Assembly: GCA_021787595.1 (NCBI GenBank)
Contig: JAJYLQ010000015.1
Coordinates: 44,665 to 108,664, forward strand
Source: Chloroflexota bacterium
Lineage (GTDB): Bacteria; Chloroflexota; Anaerolineae; Anaerolineales; Villigracilaceae
Direction of reading: 5' to 3'
DNA length: 64,000 bases
A program made the translations under genes and the position numbers. The notes below the pieces were generated by a model. The model did no database searches. It was not told where the DNA came from and saw only the letters and a program-made list of their open reading frames with translations. Shown piece by piece: positions 19,101 through 27,482 of this stretch (within the stretch, counting starts at the first letter, position 1; every line of letters begins with the position of its first letter).

Positions 19101-20054
19101 CAGGCTGTTCAATTGGCCGTAAACCTGGCTTTGTGGAATCTCGATCCCAACGCCGGCCCCCATGCTCGATACCCATGTGGCTTGAGCGATGACCGGATTC
19201 CCGTTGGCGGCATCGAACTCCAAAGAGCGCGGCGCAGCCACCCCTTGATTCATCATGGCGTTCAACGCGGGGATCAGCGCACTGCTTTGTGAGCTGGAGG
19301 GCTTGAATACAGCCAGTTGGTTGGTGTATGGATCAACCCCGATAAACCTACCGGAATCTGTCATGAAGTAGGCATTCGCGGCCGGGTTGAGCGCCACCAG
19401 ACTCGCCAGAATGCCCTGCATACTTTGCGGTTCGGTGATCCCGACCAGGGCCGCCATTTGTGTTCCGCTGGAGGAGCGATATTGGGAAACCGTCAACAAT
19501 ACCAGTTGCGCCGGATACAACGGCGAGAAATCATACGTTGTAAATGATTGATGATCTGCGCCATCCAGTTTTTTGTAGATGGGATTATCCCGCAGGGAAA
19601 CACCTTCCCATTGGGGCTTGCTTGCTGCCTGGATTGTCCCATCGGCCCGCATCACAAAGAATTGATTGAATGTGGCCTGGCCGCTTTGCGGGTTTGTTGC
19701 CTGCATGGAGCTTGCGAGACTATCGCGTACTGAGGAAAATTGATCGCTGCCTGGGCTGTTCTGCAGAAAGACTTGATAATCTGTCGCGAAGTCTGAACTG
19801 CGCGCGATGCGGTCCAGCCTGATCTCTTTGGTTTTGATGACCAGATCCATTTGCGTGAGTTGGGTCGTCAATTGCGCCTGCATCTGGCTGAAAAGTTGGT
19901 CGCGCAGCAATGTCCGCGCACGCAAATAGGCCGCGCCCGCCATCAGTACCAATGGGATGAAAGTGAAGATGATTAGAGTGCGGACCAGCGTGCTCGCAAG
20001 GCTGGTCTGAGAACGGGGTCTGGAATCAGCAGTAGACTTCCGGGGAAGGGTCAT
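16158..20054 (-). CDS. Very large Cache-HAMP-multiGAF membrane sensor without output domain
   Basis: This protein of 1298 residues is the largest complete sensor in the operon. A membrane helix (25-48), a double-Cache-like ectodomain (50-320) and a second helix (325-348) are followed by HAMP (348-400). The cytoplasmic part has about five GAF or GAF-like units: 415-565, a degenerate one near 575-740, then 750-910, 915-1075 and 1080-1235. The protein ends with the shared tail (EITNKIRRSTD, then SELTKAVGA). No histidine kinase or other enzyme domain is seen. It is the first sensor after the two receivers, 6 bases from the receiver stop. The high number of GAF domains suggests integration of several small-molecule or redox inputs, which is an inference. 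Confidence 0.87.
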   Translation of the reverse strand: MTLPRKSTADSRPRSQTSLASTLVRTLIIFTFIPLVLMAGAAYLRARTLLRDQLFSQMQAQLTTQLTQMDLVIKTKEIRLDRIARSSDFATDYQVFLQNSPGSDQFSSVRDSLASSMQATNPQSGQATFNQFFVMRADGTIQAASKPQWEGVSLRDNPIYKKLDGADHQSFTTYDFSPLYPAQLVLLTVSQYRSSSGTQMAALVGITEPQSMQGILASLVALNPAANAYFMTDSGRFIGVDPYTNQLAVFKPSSSQSSALIPALNAMMNQGVAAPRSLEFDAANGNPVIAQATWVSSMGAGVGIEIPQSQVYGQLNSLIPFTIAIALIALLAMGAVISLGTLRVFRPLNALTEITQRFAAGDFSQRAQVTSRDEIGLLSSSFNQMAEELSGMYRSLEQKVEERTRQIRTAAEVAQRITSTTNLDELLDRTVELIAGQFGFYHASIFLLDRGGKFALLRAAFGPAAKELMERGYRLEVGSASIMGWVTSKNQPRIASDVAEDPIHLRNELLPETRSEAGIPISVGGLVLGALDVQSTQANAFGPETIVTLQTLASQIAVAIQNMGLVESSEVNFQELERLYRASRQIASAATKSEALQAAARALKDSPYPAAILSVNGGPLEVEAANDPGDAAAMRVAARDLSADLDLVQKYLSGSAVITESKSATLPVPLTRFVRQMNYQSAAFLPIMGSGQLAGLIVIGGQKQTLTSAAVQPYANMADLTSTALDKIAETEQKQKQLAEREALASISRAVAESSAEQNQFFAELHEQVRRSIGDYAFTVVLYDKATQTVHIPYTYEEGRVDRIEAFPLGEGLSSILIKTSRPLLIAEDSERRAQALGAKVIGKPARSWMGAPMLIQNEPIGALIIQDLERERAFNEENLNFFSALANQVATVIYNARLLEESRQRTVQLETAAEIARDISGSLNLDELLARAVNYIRERFDFYQVSIFLTDPSNEYVVIREATGEAGAQMKRTGHKLAVGSKSIVGYVAGRGEALIVNDTAKDATYYANPLLPDTRAEAAIPLKVGDKIVGVIDVQGRHPYAFNGDNMRTLQILADQMAVAVVNSELFAETQEHLSQHRLLHHITTSAASGTTLEEALESAVTGLQVTLGGDRVTILLADRDRKSLEVKAAVGYSEDIRKIRVPIGEGITGWAAAHRRPLRVDDITNDPRYIQASPNTRSELAIPLVYRNELLGILNAESEQVSAYTENDEEMLGTLGGSLAAIIANARLLEQIRAQAERERTMFEITNKIRRSTDIQSILAITASELTKAVGARRTQIKITTEEKNGDGSLKEGER

Positions 20055-20060
20055 CGCGGT

Positions 20061-20507
20061 TTATGCAAACTCCCATACTTGGTCGCCGCTCAAAATGCGC
20101 CGAATCTGGTCGGGAAAACGATCCGGATCGAGCGGTTTGCCGAGAAAACCATCAAAGCCGGATGACCTGGCCTTGTTCATTTGTTCCAGGCTGGCCTCGG
20201 CGGTAACCGCCACGATCGGCACAGACTTGAATCTTTCGGCGGCGCGGATTTTCTTCTGTGCTCCGTAGCCGTCCTCATAAGGAAGCCGAATATCCATCAA
20301 AATCAAATCGAGGCGCGGCAATGTGTCTGCGTATTCCACAACCTCGTAGCCGGAGGTTTTCCATTCGCAATGGATTCCAAGATAACCCAGCATGCGTGCG
20401 ATCAAGACGAAATTCGACACATTATCTTCAACCACCAAAACGGTTGCATCCTTTGGAATGGTTGGTTTACGGATTGGCTGTGTATCGGATACTGGCGGAT
20501 TAACCAT
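20061..20507 (-). CDS. Stand-alone CheY-like response regulator receiver
   Basis: The protein has 148 residues and a single receiver domain, after a 20-residue N-terminal extension. The acidic pair is E27-D28 (VVEDN), the phosphoacceptor is Asp72 (LILMDIRLP), the switch Thr is 102 (VTAEAS) and the conserved Lys is 124 (LGKPLD). All catalytic residues are present, so it should be phosphorylatable. No DNA-binding or enzymatic output domain is attached. The start overlaps the upstream receiver by 8 bases. It probably acts as a diffusible phospho-switch or phosphate sink for the operon, but no histidine kinase is encoded within this window. Confidence 0.92.
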   Translation of the reverse strand: MVNPPVSDTQPIRKPTIPKDATVLVVEDNVSNFVLIARMLGYLGIHCEWKTSGYEVVEYADTLPRLDLILMDIRLPYEDGYGAQKKIRAAERFKSVPIVAVTAEASLEQMNKARSSGFDGFLGKPLDPDRFPDQIRRILSGDQVWEFA

Positions 20508-20886
20508 TGGTGTTCCTCGTCAGGAAGCGCTCGATTTGTTGTGCGAGGGTGTCGATATCGATCGGTTTTTGAATGTAGCCATCGCATCCAGCTTCCAGCG
20601 ACCGTTCGCGGTCGCCGCGCATCACGTTGGCTGTTACCGCAATGATGGGCACATCTTTGTATTTTTCAATGGATTTGATTCTCGATGTCAGGGAATAGCC
20701 GTCCACGTCAGGCATATTGATGTCCATCAGGATCAAATCAACAGGCCCGGTCTCGAGTCGGTTCAGTGCTTGTGAGGCGTCCTTTGCCTCGGTCACGGTA
20801 TATCCCTCCACCTCGAGCACCCGGCGGACCAGGTTTCGGTTGTCTTGATTGTCTTCGACGTATAGGATGATCCCTTTGCCTTGCAT
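20500..20886 (-). CDS. Stand-alone CheY-like response regulator receiver
   Basis: The start chosen is the ATG at 20886, which has a GGAGG ten bases upstream. A longer frame begins at 20946, but its extra 20 residues do not resemble a receiver N-terminus. The 128-residue product has E11-D12 (YVEDN), phosphoacceptor Asp55 (LILMDINMP), Thr85 (VTANVM) and Lys107 (IQKPID). It is the first gene of the sensor operon and lies just downstream of a strong hairpin terminator. Its own promoter must therefore lie in the roughly 75 bases between hairpin and start, although no clear -35/-10 pair was seen. The family includes DivK-type and hybrid-kinase-associated receivers. Confidence 0.9.
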   Translation of the reverse strand: MQGKGIILYVEDNQDNRNLVRRVLEVEGYTVTEAKDASQALNRLETGPVDLILMDINMPDVDGYSLTSRIKSIEKYKDVPIIAVTANVMRGDRERSLEAGCDGYIQKPIDIDTLAQQIERFLTRNTNG

Positions 20887-20958
20887 TCTCACTAGGCCTC
20901 CGAATTCGATTGTACTTTTGGGTGGGAATCGGCAGCATATCAGCAAGGTTGCAAAAAC

Positions 20959-21363
20959 CTAACAAAAAAGTCGAGGCCGGCTGGCCTCGACTTTTTTCTG
21001 TGACGTGAGCGGGTGATGGGATGTGCTACCGCTAATGGGAGCGAAAAGTCGGCCATCCGCGCTCATGGCAAATTCGAAGTTGAGATCTGAGCTAATTTGA
21101 TGAAACAAACGACCCGACAAGAGATTATCAAAAGCGAACCCTCCAGACGAATAGCCAGACAGAACAGCGACTGCGCCGGTTGCATTCCATCTGAATCCAG
21201 CTGATCGAATCTCACCTTCCTGAGGTTCCAAGTCGCGAGTTGCGAACCTGTTTTCCATGACCCATGCAACTGTCTTTCCATCAGGACTGAAACGGATGGT
21301 CGCCAGATTGTCTGGAAGATCATCCACCAGGCGGTTTTGTCCCCTTTCATGGTATCTTCTCAA
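20959..21363 (-). pseudogene. Beta-propeller (WD40-like) remnant
   Basis: This frame of about 134 codons starts only with a TTG and reads through the terminator hairpin before stopping. It contains a propeller-blade motif (ATIRFSPDGKTVAW) and a second weaker one (FEFAMSADGRLFAP). Such blades occur as C-terminal domains of kinases in this island. It is in the same frame as the kinase-FHA gene upstream, separated by that gene's TAA at 21421 and about 57 bases. The FHA end looks authentic, so this is probably the leftover 3' end of a lost gene rather than a recently truncated part of the kinase. No good ribosome-binding site was seen. Confidence 0.45.
20964..20997. terminator. Perfect hairpin, bidirectional terminator
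   Basis: There is a 15-base perfect inverted repeat with a 4-base loop (20979-20982): A6 then gtcgaggcc on one side and ggcctcgac then T6 on the other. It has the form of a rho-independent terminator in both directions. On the minus strand it ends the phosphorylation-island transcription unit and isolates the receiver/sensor operon downstream. Confidence 0.85.
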
Positions 21364-21420
21364 TATTTTCCAATGAAATAAAAGTTGGATTAGTCTTGGG
21401 ACAGGGCGCTCTGATTTTGC

Positions 21421-22716
21421 TTATCGTACACGAAATTCGAATACCTGATAATAACCTGTTTGAATCACGTCGCCATGGTTTAGAGGGATTGGAACGCCTG
21501 AGGGAATCCTTTGACCATTTACATAGGTGCCTAATGAACTATTTTCATCCTGAATATAGATCCTGCGCTGAGTCCATATAATCCTAGCGTGCAGCCGGGA
21601 AACGCTTCTCTCAAGCAATCGCAATTGACTATTCGAACCACGCCCAATGGTGAGGCCGTGACGGGAGACTGGAACGAGCTGGCCAGCTCGTTCTCCAGAA
21701 CGCGCATATAAGTGAGGCGTAATCTTTTTCGATGTTGTTGGCTGAAGTTTCGGCGGTTGGCCCGTTGACGGCCGGGGGGGTGGAGTTTGCTTGATGGCTG
21801 GAAGTGGAGCATAGGGAGGAGGCTGCAGAATGGTCTGGGAGACGCTTACGGCCGGCCATTTCGAACCGCGCGCTTCTTCAAAAGCTCCAGAGAATTCCAT
21901 CGCGGTCGCATAACGCTGACTCGGGTCCTTTTGCAGGGCTTTTTCAATGACAGCAACAATGGGTTCGGAAATGCCAGGGTTGTATTGCCGTAGATCGGGC
22001 AATGGAGCATTCACATGTTCCCAGGCAATTTTTTCCCGTGTTGTGTTGCCTGGGCTTTGCGGATTCCCTTGAAAAGGCACCTGTCCCCCGCTCAACATTT
22101 CATATACGGTTACACCCAGCGCATAAATGTCAGTACGCGGGCTGACCGTTGCGCTGGTAAATTGCTCCGGCGCCATATAAGGCACGGTTCCGCCGCCAGT
22201 TCGTTCAGAGGCCCAGCGCGCCACGCCAAAGTCTGTAAGCAGTACCTCCCTTCCATTGTTTTGTAACAAGATGTTTGCCGGTTTGATATCACAGTGATAT
22301 ATCTTCATCTGGTGAGCAAAATTCAGCGCGCTGGCAACCGGCATTAGAATGGCGGACACTTCATCTGGCATCAGCGCGGAGCTATGCTGCATCAATTTCT
22401 GTTTGAGATCCAAACCGTCCACCCAGGCCATGACGATAAACACCGTGTGGTCATCCTGCCCAAAATCATACAAGCGCACGATGTTGGGGTGTTGTAATTC
22501 TTCCAGGATCTTCGCTTCTTTCTCAAATGCCTGATAGAAGCGCGGATTATTGGCCACATCCCGGCGCAGAACTTTGACAGCCATACTTACCGCGCGTACA
22601 TTATCGAAAGCTTGATACACGTCTGCCATACCGCCCGATCCGACCAACCGGTGGAGGTAGTATTGGTCCTTATGGTCACGAGGGTTCTTAAGCGTCTTTC
22701 CGACTAGATCTGCCAT
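21421..22716 (-). CDS. Soluble PknB-type Ser/Thr kinase with C-terminal FHA domain
   Basis: The protein has 431 residues. The kinase domain (about 15-275) has the Gly-rich loop GSGGMADVY, Lys48, HCD at 141-143 (catalytic Asp143), DFG at 162-164 and APE near 182-184. The HRD arginine is replaced by Cys. The activation segment is short. A Pro-rich linker (285-335) leads to FHA (about 336-431) with GRGSNSQL, SRLHAR and GTYVNG, the phosphothreonine-binding pattern. There is no membrane segment, which is unusual here since most kinases of the island have one. Carrying its own FHA, it can dock phosphorylated partners or itself. It is the last intact kinase of the island. Confidence 0.92.
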   Translation of the reverse strand: MADLVGKTLKNPRDHKDQYYLHRLVGSGGMADVYQAFDNVRAVSMAVKVLRRDVANNPRFYQAFEKEAKILEELQHPNIVRLYDFGQDDHTVFIVMAWVDGLDLKQKLMQHSSALMPDEVSAILMPVASALNFAHQMKIYHCDIKPANILLQNNGREVLLTDFGVARWASERTGGGTVPYMAPEQFTSATVSPRTDIYALGVTVYEMLSGGQVPFQGNPQSPGNTTREKIAWEHVNAPLPDLRQYNPGISEPIVAVIEKALQKDPSQRYATAMEFSGAFEEARGSKWPAVSVSQTILQPPPYAPLPAIKQTPPPRPSTGQPPKLQPTTSKKITPHLYARSGERAGQLVPVSRHGLTIGRGSNSQLRLLERSVSRLHARIIWTQRRIYIQDENSSLGTYVNGQRIPSGVPIPLNHGDVIQTGYYQVFEFRVR

Positions 22717-22731
22717 TTCAATCCTGTATCA
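22717..22731 (-). promoter_or_regulatory. Ribosome-binding leader shared with the next kinase gene
   Basis: The 15 bases before this kinase start, which include the AGGA ribosome-binding core, are identical to those before the kinase-ATPase gene (25718-25732). The match points to duplication of the 5' ends rather than to a specific regulator. Confidence 0.5.
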
Positions 22732-22780
22732 ATGAGGTGATATCGCCAGAGTTGACCAGTAGAAAATACTTATCTTGGCT

Positions 22781-25717
22781 CTACTGAAAAACAAGTTTCA
22801 ATTTGCCAATGGATATTACGTCGCCCGCTGAAAGTGCCTCAACCTTTGTAATAGCTACGTTATTTATCAGTGTGCCATTGGCGGTATTAGAATCTACTAT
22901 CGTCCATTTGTCCGAGAAATATAATAATCTAGCGTGATATCGAGATACCGTAGGATCTATAAGCTGTAAATCGTTATTTGATGCACGCCCAATATCAACC
23001 TTCTCTTCAAATTCTGTTGATGACGAAAAAAATTTTTCATATACATCAGTTGCGCGAGGGTTAGGCCGAATTTTTATTGCCTGCCCAATGGGCATAAGTT
23101 CTAGGATCCAATCGTCAGGTTCGCTAGCATGTTCTGAGAATATGTTGTTTGGAGTTAGGTCAAAAACTGTTTCGCCATTTTCGCTATGATTAAGATGGGT
23201 TTCTCGGTCTTGCCTCTTATTTTTTGTTGCAAGGTTTTGCAGGGGAATGTCGTCTGTCAAGAAATCTTCTGACACTTTGCCCCTCTCAATCAAGCGCCTT
23301 TGACTTAGCCGATATTGGCTACCTTTAATTTCAATGAATTCACGCTTGTTAAGAGTGGCAAACAGATTCGTGATCAGTTCTATGTTGAGATTTTCGGAAA
23401 GACTCTGGTCAGACGAATGTATTAACTCCAACAACTCTCTCAAAGTAAACCAATCTTCGCCGTTCTTTAAGGCCCAGTCAATTAAATGATAAATGCTCAT
23501 TTTAAGAGTATCCTGTTTCAGTCCAAAAGAATCGAACTGACTGGTGACGTATTCGTCAAAGTAGTTGACCAAGGAATTCTGTAATTCATTATAAAAATGA
23601 AATTTGCGTACCTCTGGCCTCTTGAAACCAAGAAAAGCCCCTCTTTTAGTCGTAAAAATGTACTTACCAAATGCTCGCCACAGACTCCGAGGTAGTCCTC
23701 TCCCTTTAAAAGAAAGGTAACCGGCAAAATCTTGAAGGATCCCATTGGGGTCAACACTATGGCTTAGATGTCCAGTAATTCCATTATCAGAAAAAAAAGG
23801 AAAAAAGATCTCATCGGCTTTTCCCCAAAGAGGTGACAAATATAGATCGAATTTTGAGACTATGCTGTCATAAGGATTTTCAATTCGGAGTGGCTCAGAA
23901 ACCCAATGATTGTATTGAGCTTTCCCAACTACAAAAACAAAACTAGCGTCGGAATCAGTAAAGAGACCTTTAAGTGAATTCAGCATTTCTTCAAGCGAAG
24001 ACAAATCTTCTATCTTGTCTAATTCGTCGAAAATAAAAACAATTTTTAATTCCCTTTTTCGTCTCGGCTGTGCAATATTAGTGCCCTTCAGGCGCTGCAA
24101 AATCAGGATTAAATTCTGTTCTGCAAGGGATGCGTCATAATCCCGATACTGAGTGATTCTTTCTGTCTGGCCTTTTTTTGAGGCCGAAGTATCTAATTTG
24201 GCGACTGAATTAATTCCTATGCTTGCTGCCATGCCCGAGATATCTGTTTTCTTTTCTTGGATTTGGGCAGATATGCGATCAAGAGCAAGATTCAAATCTG
24301 CTTGTAATTGCCGATCTAGAGCCTTAATGAGACCGAGGTTGGCCAGCCTCTCGCACAAAGAGGCAATAATTAGATGCATTAATTCCTTAGCGAAAATAGC
24401 TCGAGGAAGATTCAGCCAAATGTCAACTAGCACCTGCTGCTTATTCTCATTGAAACGATGACCAAGCTCTTCTATCGACCGTTTTACAAAAGTTGACTTG
24501 CCTACCCCGCGATAACCTGCAATCAAAAAGGTGCCTCCCTCAGAAAGCATCAGATGTGAGACGAAGCTGTTCATTTCCTCCTGACGACCAACAAAAGTCT
24601 CTCTAGTCGGCGATAAACGAAACCATGAAACAAGAGGAATGACCAGATCATATTGAGTAGCCGCAGTTATTTCCTCATCTTCTGCATCTCGCACGACCGT
24701 GTCAACTTCATGCCTTTCAGTATCATCCACAGCTTTTTTGGTAAAGAGCAAAGATAATAGCGACTTCTTTTTTTTATTTTTTTTGGAAGATAAATCAGAG
24801 CTGCGGGATTGTTGTTGGCTTGCCATTTTCAAGGGGGATCGATCAGGTATCTTGGCAGGATCGAGTCCCGATGCTCTGCATGCTTCCAAATAGAAATCTT
24901 GCACTGTTCTAAATCGTTCCTGAGGATATTTTGCTAGGGCCTTAAGAATAACCATTTTTAAGTCACCTGTAATAGCAGGATTAAGCTCTTGTGGGTTTGG
25001 CGGTAAAAGATGCAAATGAGCATAACAAATCTGTTCATTGATGGCCTGACCGCTTTTCTCTGTTCCAACTTCCGTTCCACGAAAAGGGCGTTGTCCTGTC
25101 AGCATCTCAAACAATATCACACCTAAGGCATATATATCTGCCGCAGGCGTCACCTCCTTGTCGAGAATCTGCTCAGGAGCCATATAAGCTGGTGTGCCGG
25201 CTGCCACGAGTGTAGCCGTTGTGCTCTCTGCGTGTCGAGCATTGCCAAAGTCAGTTAGGTATATATTCCCTTCACGATCTACCATCACGTTGGCAGGCTT
25301 GACATCACAATGGACCACGCCGTTGGCATGGGCATAGCCTAGGGCTGCACACAACGCTTTGAAGTAAGTCAGGGCCTCGCCAATTTGTAACGGTTCGCCT
25401 TTCCTTTGACGCAGAATTTCCTTTAGTGATGAACCATCAATAAAACGTTCTAATAGAAAGGCAAAATCCGGAGTTTGATAAACCCCATAAAAGGAAACGA
25501 TATTTGGATGAGCAAGTTTTTGCAAGGCACGCGCTTCGCGCTGAAAACTCTTGAACGCGGATAAGCTTTCAGCTGTCTCAATATGTAGAACCTTCATGGC
25601 AAGTGGTACATTGCGTTTGAGATCCCAGACGCGATAGACAGATCCCATGCCGCCCGAGGCGGCAAACGAGTCAATGCGGAATTGAGAGAGTAGAGTTTTG
25701 CCGATTAGATTTACCAT
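22781..25717 (-). CDS. Ser/Thr kinase fused to a P-loop ATPase and an FHA domain
   Basis: The protein has 978 residues and no membrane segment. The kinase domain (12-280) has SGGMGSVY, Lys42, HCD 136-138 (Asp138) and DFG 156-158. A Lys-rich linker (about 311-329) is followed by an AAA/STAND-like ATPase module: FVGRQEEM (375-382), Walker A GYRGVGKST (401-409) and Walker B IVFIFDELDK (559-568). A helical region then leads to a probable winged helix (about 780-845, containing KGSQYRLSQRR). FHA occupies about 885-978 with GRASNNDL, SRYHAR and NGTLINN. The ATPase looks like the Orc/Cdc6- or NACHT-like class that switches on nucleotide binding. The combination suggests a phosphorylation-gated ATPase switch. 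Exact ATPase family assignment is uncertain. Confidence 0.88.
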   Translation of the reverse strand: MVNLIGKTLLSQFRIDSFAASGGMGSVYRVWDLKRNVPLAMKVLHIETAESLSAFKSFQREARALQKLAHPNIVSFYGVYQTPDFAFLLERFIDGSSLKEILRQRKGEPLQIGEALTYFKALCAALGYAHANGVVHCDVKPANVMVDREGNIYLTDFGNARHAESTTATLVAAGTPAYMAPEQILDKEVTPAADIYALGVILFEMLTGQRPFRGTEVGTEKSGQAINEQICYAHLHLLPPNPQELNPAITGDLKMVILKALAKYPQERFRTVQDFYLEACRASGLDPAKIPDRSPLKMASQQQSRSSDLSSKKNKKKKSLLSLLFTKKAVDDTERHEVDTVVRDAEDEEITAATQYDLVIPLVSWFRLSPTRETFVGRQEEMNSFVSHLMLSEGGTFLIAGYRGVGKSTFVKRSIEELGHRFNENKQQVLVDIWLNLPRAIFAKELMHLIIASLCERLANLGLIKALDRQLQADLNLALDRISAQIQEKKTDISGMAASIGINSVAKLDTSASKKGQTERITQYRDYDASLAEQNLILILQRLKGTNIAQPRRKRELKIVFIFDELDKIEDLSSLEEMLNSLKGLFTDSDASFVFVVGKAQYNHWVSEPLRIENPYDSIVSKFDLYLSPLWGKADEIFFPFFSDNGITGHLSHSVDPNGILQDFAGYLSFKGRGLPRSLWRAFGKYIFTTKRGAFLGFKRPEVRKFHFYNELQNSLVNYFDEYVTSQFDSFGLKQDTLKMSIYHLIDWALKNGEDWFTLRELLELIHSSDQSLSENLNIELITNLFATLNKREFIEIKGSQYRLSQRRLIERGKVSEDFLTDDIPLQNLATKNKRQDRETHLNHSENGETVFDLTPNNIFSEHASEPDDWILELMPIGQAIKIRPNPRATDVYEKFFSSSTEFEEKVDIGRASNNDLQLIDPTVSRYHARLLYFSDKWTIVDSNTANGTLINNVAITKVEALSAGDVISIGKLKLVFQ

Positions 25718-25732
25718 TTCAATCCTGTATCA
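25718..25732 (-). promoter_or_regulatory. Ribosome-binding leader shared with the neighbouring kinase gene
   Basis: Identical 15-base segment to 22717-22731, directly before the start codon and containing AGGA. Confidence 0.5.
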
Positions 25733-25895
25733 TTGAAAGATAATATAAGCCCAAGCCAGCTTTTGCCCCAGCCAAGTTTGGTGTTAGGCATATTATAAGC
25801 GCCTGCGCCACTGATAGAATATGAAACTTGTCCAGAATCCTATCGCATCAATCGAAGTTTCCTCACCTTCCAAGACAATAAGGTTATGTATTCCT

Positions 25896-27482
25896 TTACC
25901 TCGTTATTCGCGGCAGTAACCACGTTTCAAAATCGCCATAGGTCGGAGCCGGCCCAGTATGGGTTGCGATATCCTGTCCTACTGTGAATAAGTAAGTGGA
26001 TGGGCAGCCTGAAGGATTTCCTCCGGCCAAGTGTGTCGATCCCAAGTACCTGCCTCTCACAACATCATAGAGCTCGACTTGCCAGAAGGTCTGATCGTTG
26101 TGAAGGGTATATCCCATAGTGTAAGGACAGCTTTGGATGGTGATTGTTGATGTCGTAATGCAGGCCACATAATGCAGGGAAGCCGGGCTTTTGGCGCCCA
26201 AGCTGCTGGCGGCCTGATCATTTAAACCGTTTGTGTCGGCGCTATCTCCAAGAAAGTAAACGTCTTTTTGCTGTGGATCAATTCCAAAGATCGGAAGTTC
26301 GCTCGCCGATAGCTGGCCTGACTTACATACATCAGTTGCAGCCTGATTAAGTGCCTGCGATGCCTGGGTACCGGTCGAATTGGAAAAGTCTCTAAGAATG
26401 GATTGATATCCAGACTCGGATTCATTTTGAGCGGCAGTGCTGGTCGCCGCGCTGCGCGCATCCGCTATTTTAGCCAACGCACCGGTGAAATCCCCCGACC
26501 CGCTCATGGACAATGCCCATTTTACCTGAGTATCGGCGAGTCCATCCTGAATGGTCTGGAGTTTATCGCTGGAAATGAGTTCGTGGGCTGATTCATAATG
26601 CGAAATAGCCTCTTCATATTTCCCCTGGCTTATTAAGTTGGCCGCCCACTTCTGGTAGAACTCCGGGAGAATTGCCTGTAGTTGATTGGAGGGAGATCCG
26701 GGTGCCTGGCTGTTTGGATCGGTTCGGAGAACATTCTTGAATTCGTTTTCGGCATTGTCGAAGTTGCCGCTGGCCTCCAGCGTTTTCCCCCACTCTAAAT
26801 AAATCTCAGGAATATCGCCGTTTGCATTAGTTGCCTCCGATGTGCCCGAAAATTTTCCGGTGATCGCATTAAGCTTTTCAAGCGCGCTATCAAAATTTCC
26901 AGCGGTCCGCTCTTCCTGGGCCCAGGCATACAAAGCCTCTGCTGCTTTGGATGAGGAATCAGCGAGAAAAATCCCCTGCGGATATCGGCCCATATACGCA
27001 GAATAATCTTCATAGGCTGACTGCCAATTCTTCTTGTTATATTCGGTTTCGGCATTTGAATAAGCTTCGCACTCGTTGATTTGTGCTGTCGCCACGCGCA
27101 CTGATGACATTAGTACTGGAGGGTAGAGTTCTTTGATGATCGCCGCCTGCCCCAGGGCATTTTGGCAGTCCCGGCTATAGTAGGCAGTATTGATCTGTTG
27201 GATCAAGATAAGGCCCATAGCGTAATAGAGGCTCGTCAGAGCGAGCAAGACTAGAACCCAAAAAATTAAGAGCTTCTTATGTGTGCGCTTAGGAATTAGA
27301 CGTTGTGCTGCCGAAATCTCAACGTCTCGTAGATTCGCTTGTGGGTAGGAAATATTGGTTAAAGGTGCAGGCAAATCCGCCCCGCAATTCGGACAAAGCA
27401 ACCAATCCTCTGAAATTTGCTTTCCACAATGTGGACAGATCTTGGCTTTGTTGGAGGGGTCTGAGTTCGTTGATGAATTCAT
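25896..27482 (-). CDS. Zinc-ribbon, single-pass membrane TPR protein
   Basis: The protein has 528 residues. An N-terminal zinc ribbon has Cys16, Cys19, Cys30 and Cys33 (CPHCG, CPNCG). One membrane helix lies at about 68-95. Residues 95-385 are helical with TPR-like repeats such as AEALYAWAQEERTAGNFDSA. The C-terminal 140 residues look beta-rich and carry several Cys residues. The topology would place the ribbon inside and the TPR domain outside the cell. The zinc-ribbon leader closely resembles that of the 198-residue protein at 28494-29090. It overlaps the preceding small ORF by four bases (ATGA). No enzymatic role is visible; a scaffold or envelope-sensing role is an inference. Confidence 0.8.
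   Translation of the reverse strand: MNSSTNSDPSNKAKICPHCGKQISEDWLLCPNCGADLPAPLTNISYPQANLRDVEISAAQRLIPKRTHKKLLIFWVLVLLALTSLYYAMGLILIQQINTAYYSRDCQNALGQAAIIKELYPPVLMSSVRVATAQINECEAYSNAETEYNKKNWQSAYEDYSAYMGRYPQGIFLADSSSKAAEALYAWAQEERTAGNFDSALEKLNAITGKFSGTSEATNANGDIPEIYLEWGKTLEASGNFDNAENEFKNVLRTDPNSQAPGSPSNQLQAILPEFYQKWAANLISQGKYEEAISHYESAHELISSDKLQTIQDGLADTQVKWALSMSGSGDFTGALAKIADARSAATSTAAQNESESGYQSILRDFSNSTGTQASQALNQAATDVCKSGQLSASELPIFGIDPQQKDVYFLGDSADTNGLNDQAASSLGAKSPASLHYVACITTSTITIQSCPYTMGYTLHNDQTFWQVELYDVVRGRYLGSTHLAGGNPSGCPSTYLFTVGQDIATHTGPAPTYGDFETWLLPRITR

Noticed and set aside
4391..20054. Sensor tails considered as histidine-kinase dimerisation helices
   Set aside because: The conserved tail has no phosphoacceptor His, and no ATP-binding domain follows in any of the seven proteins.
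25792..25797. TATAAT on the minus strand upstream of the kinase-ATPase gene
   Set aside because: The -10 match is perfect but no acceptable -35 lies 16-18 bases upstream, so a promoter cannot be supported.
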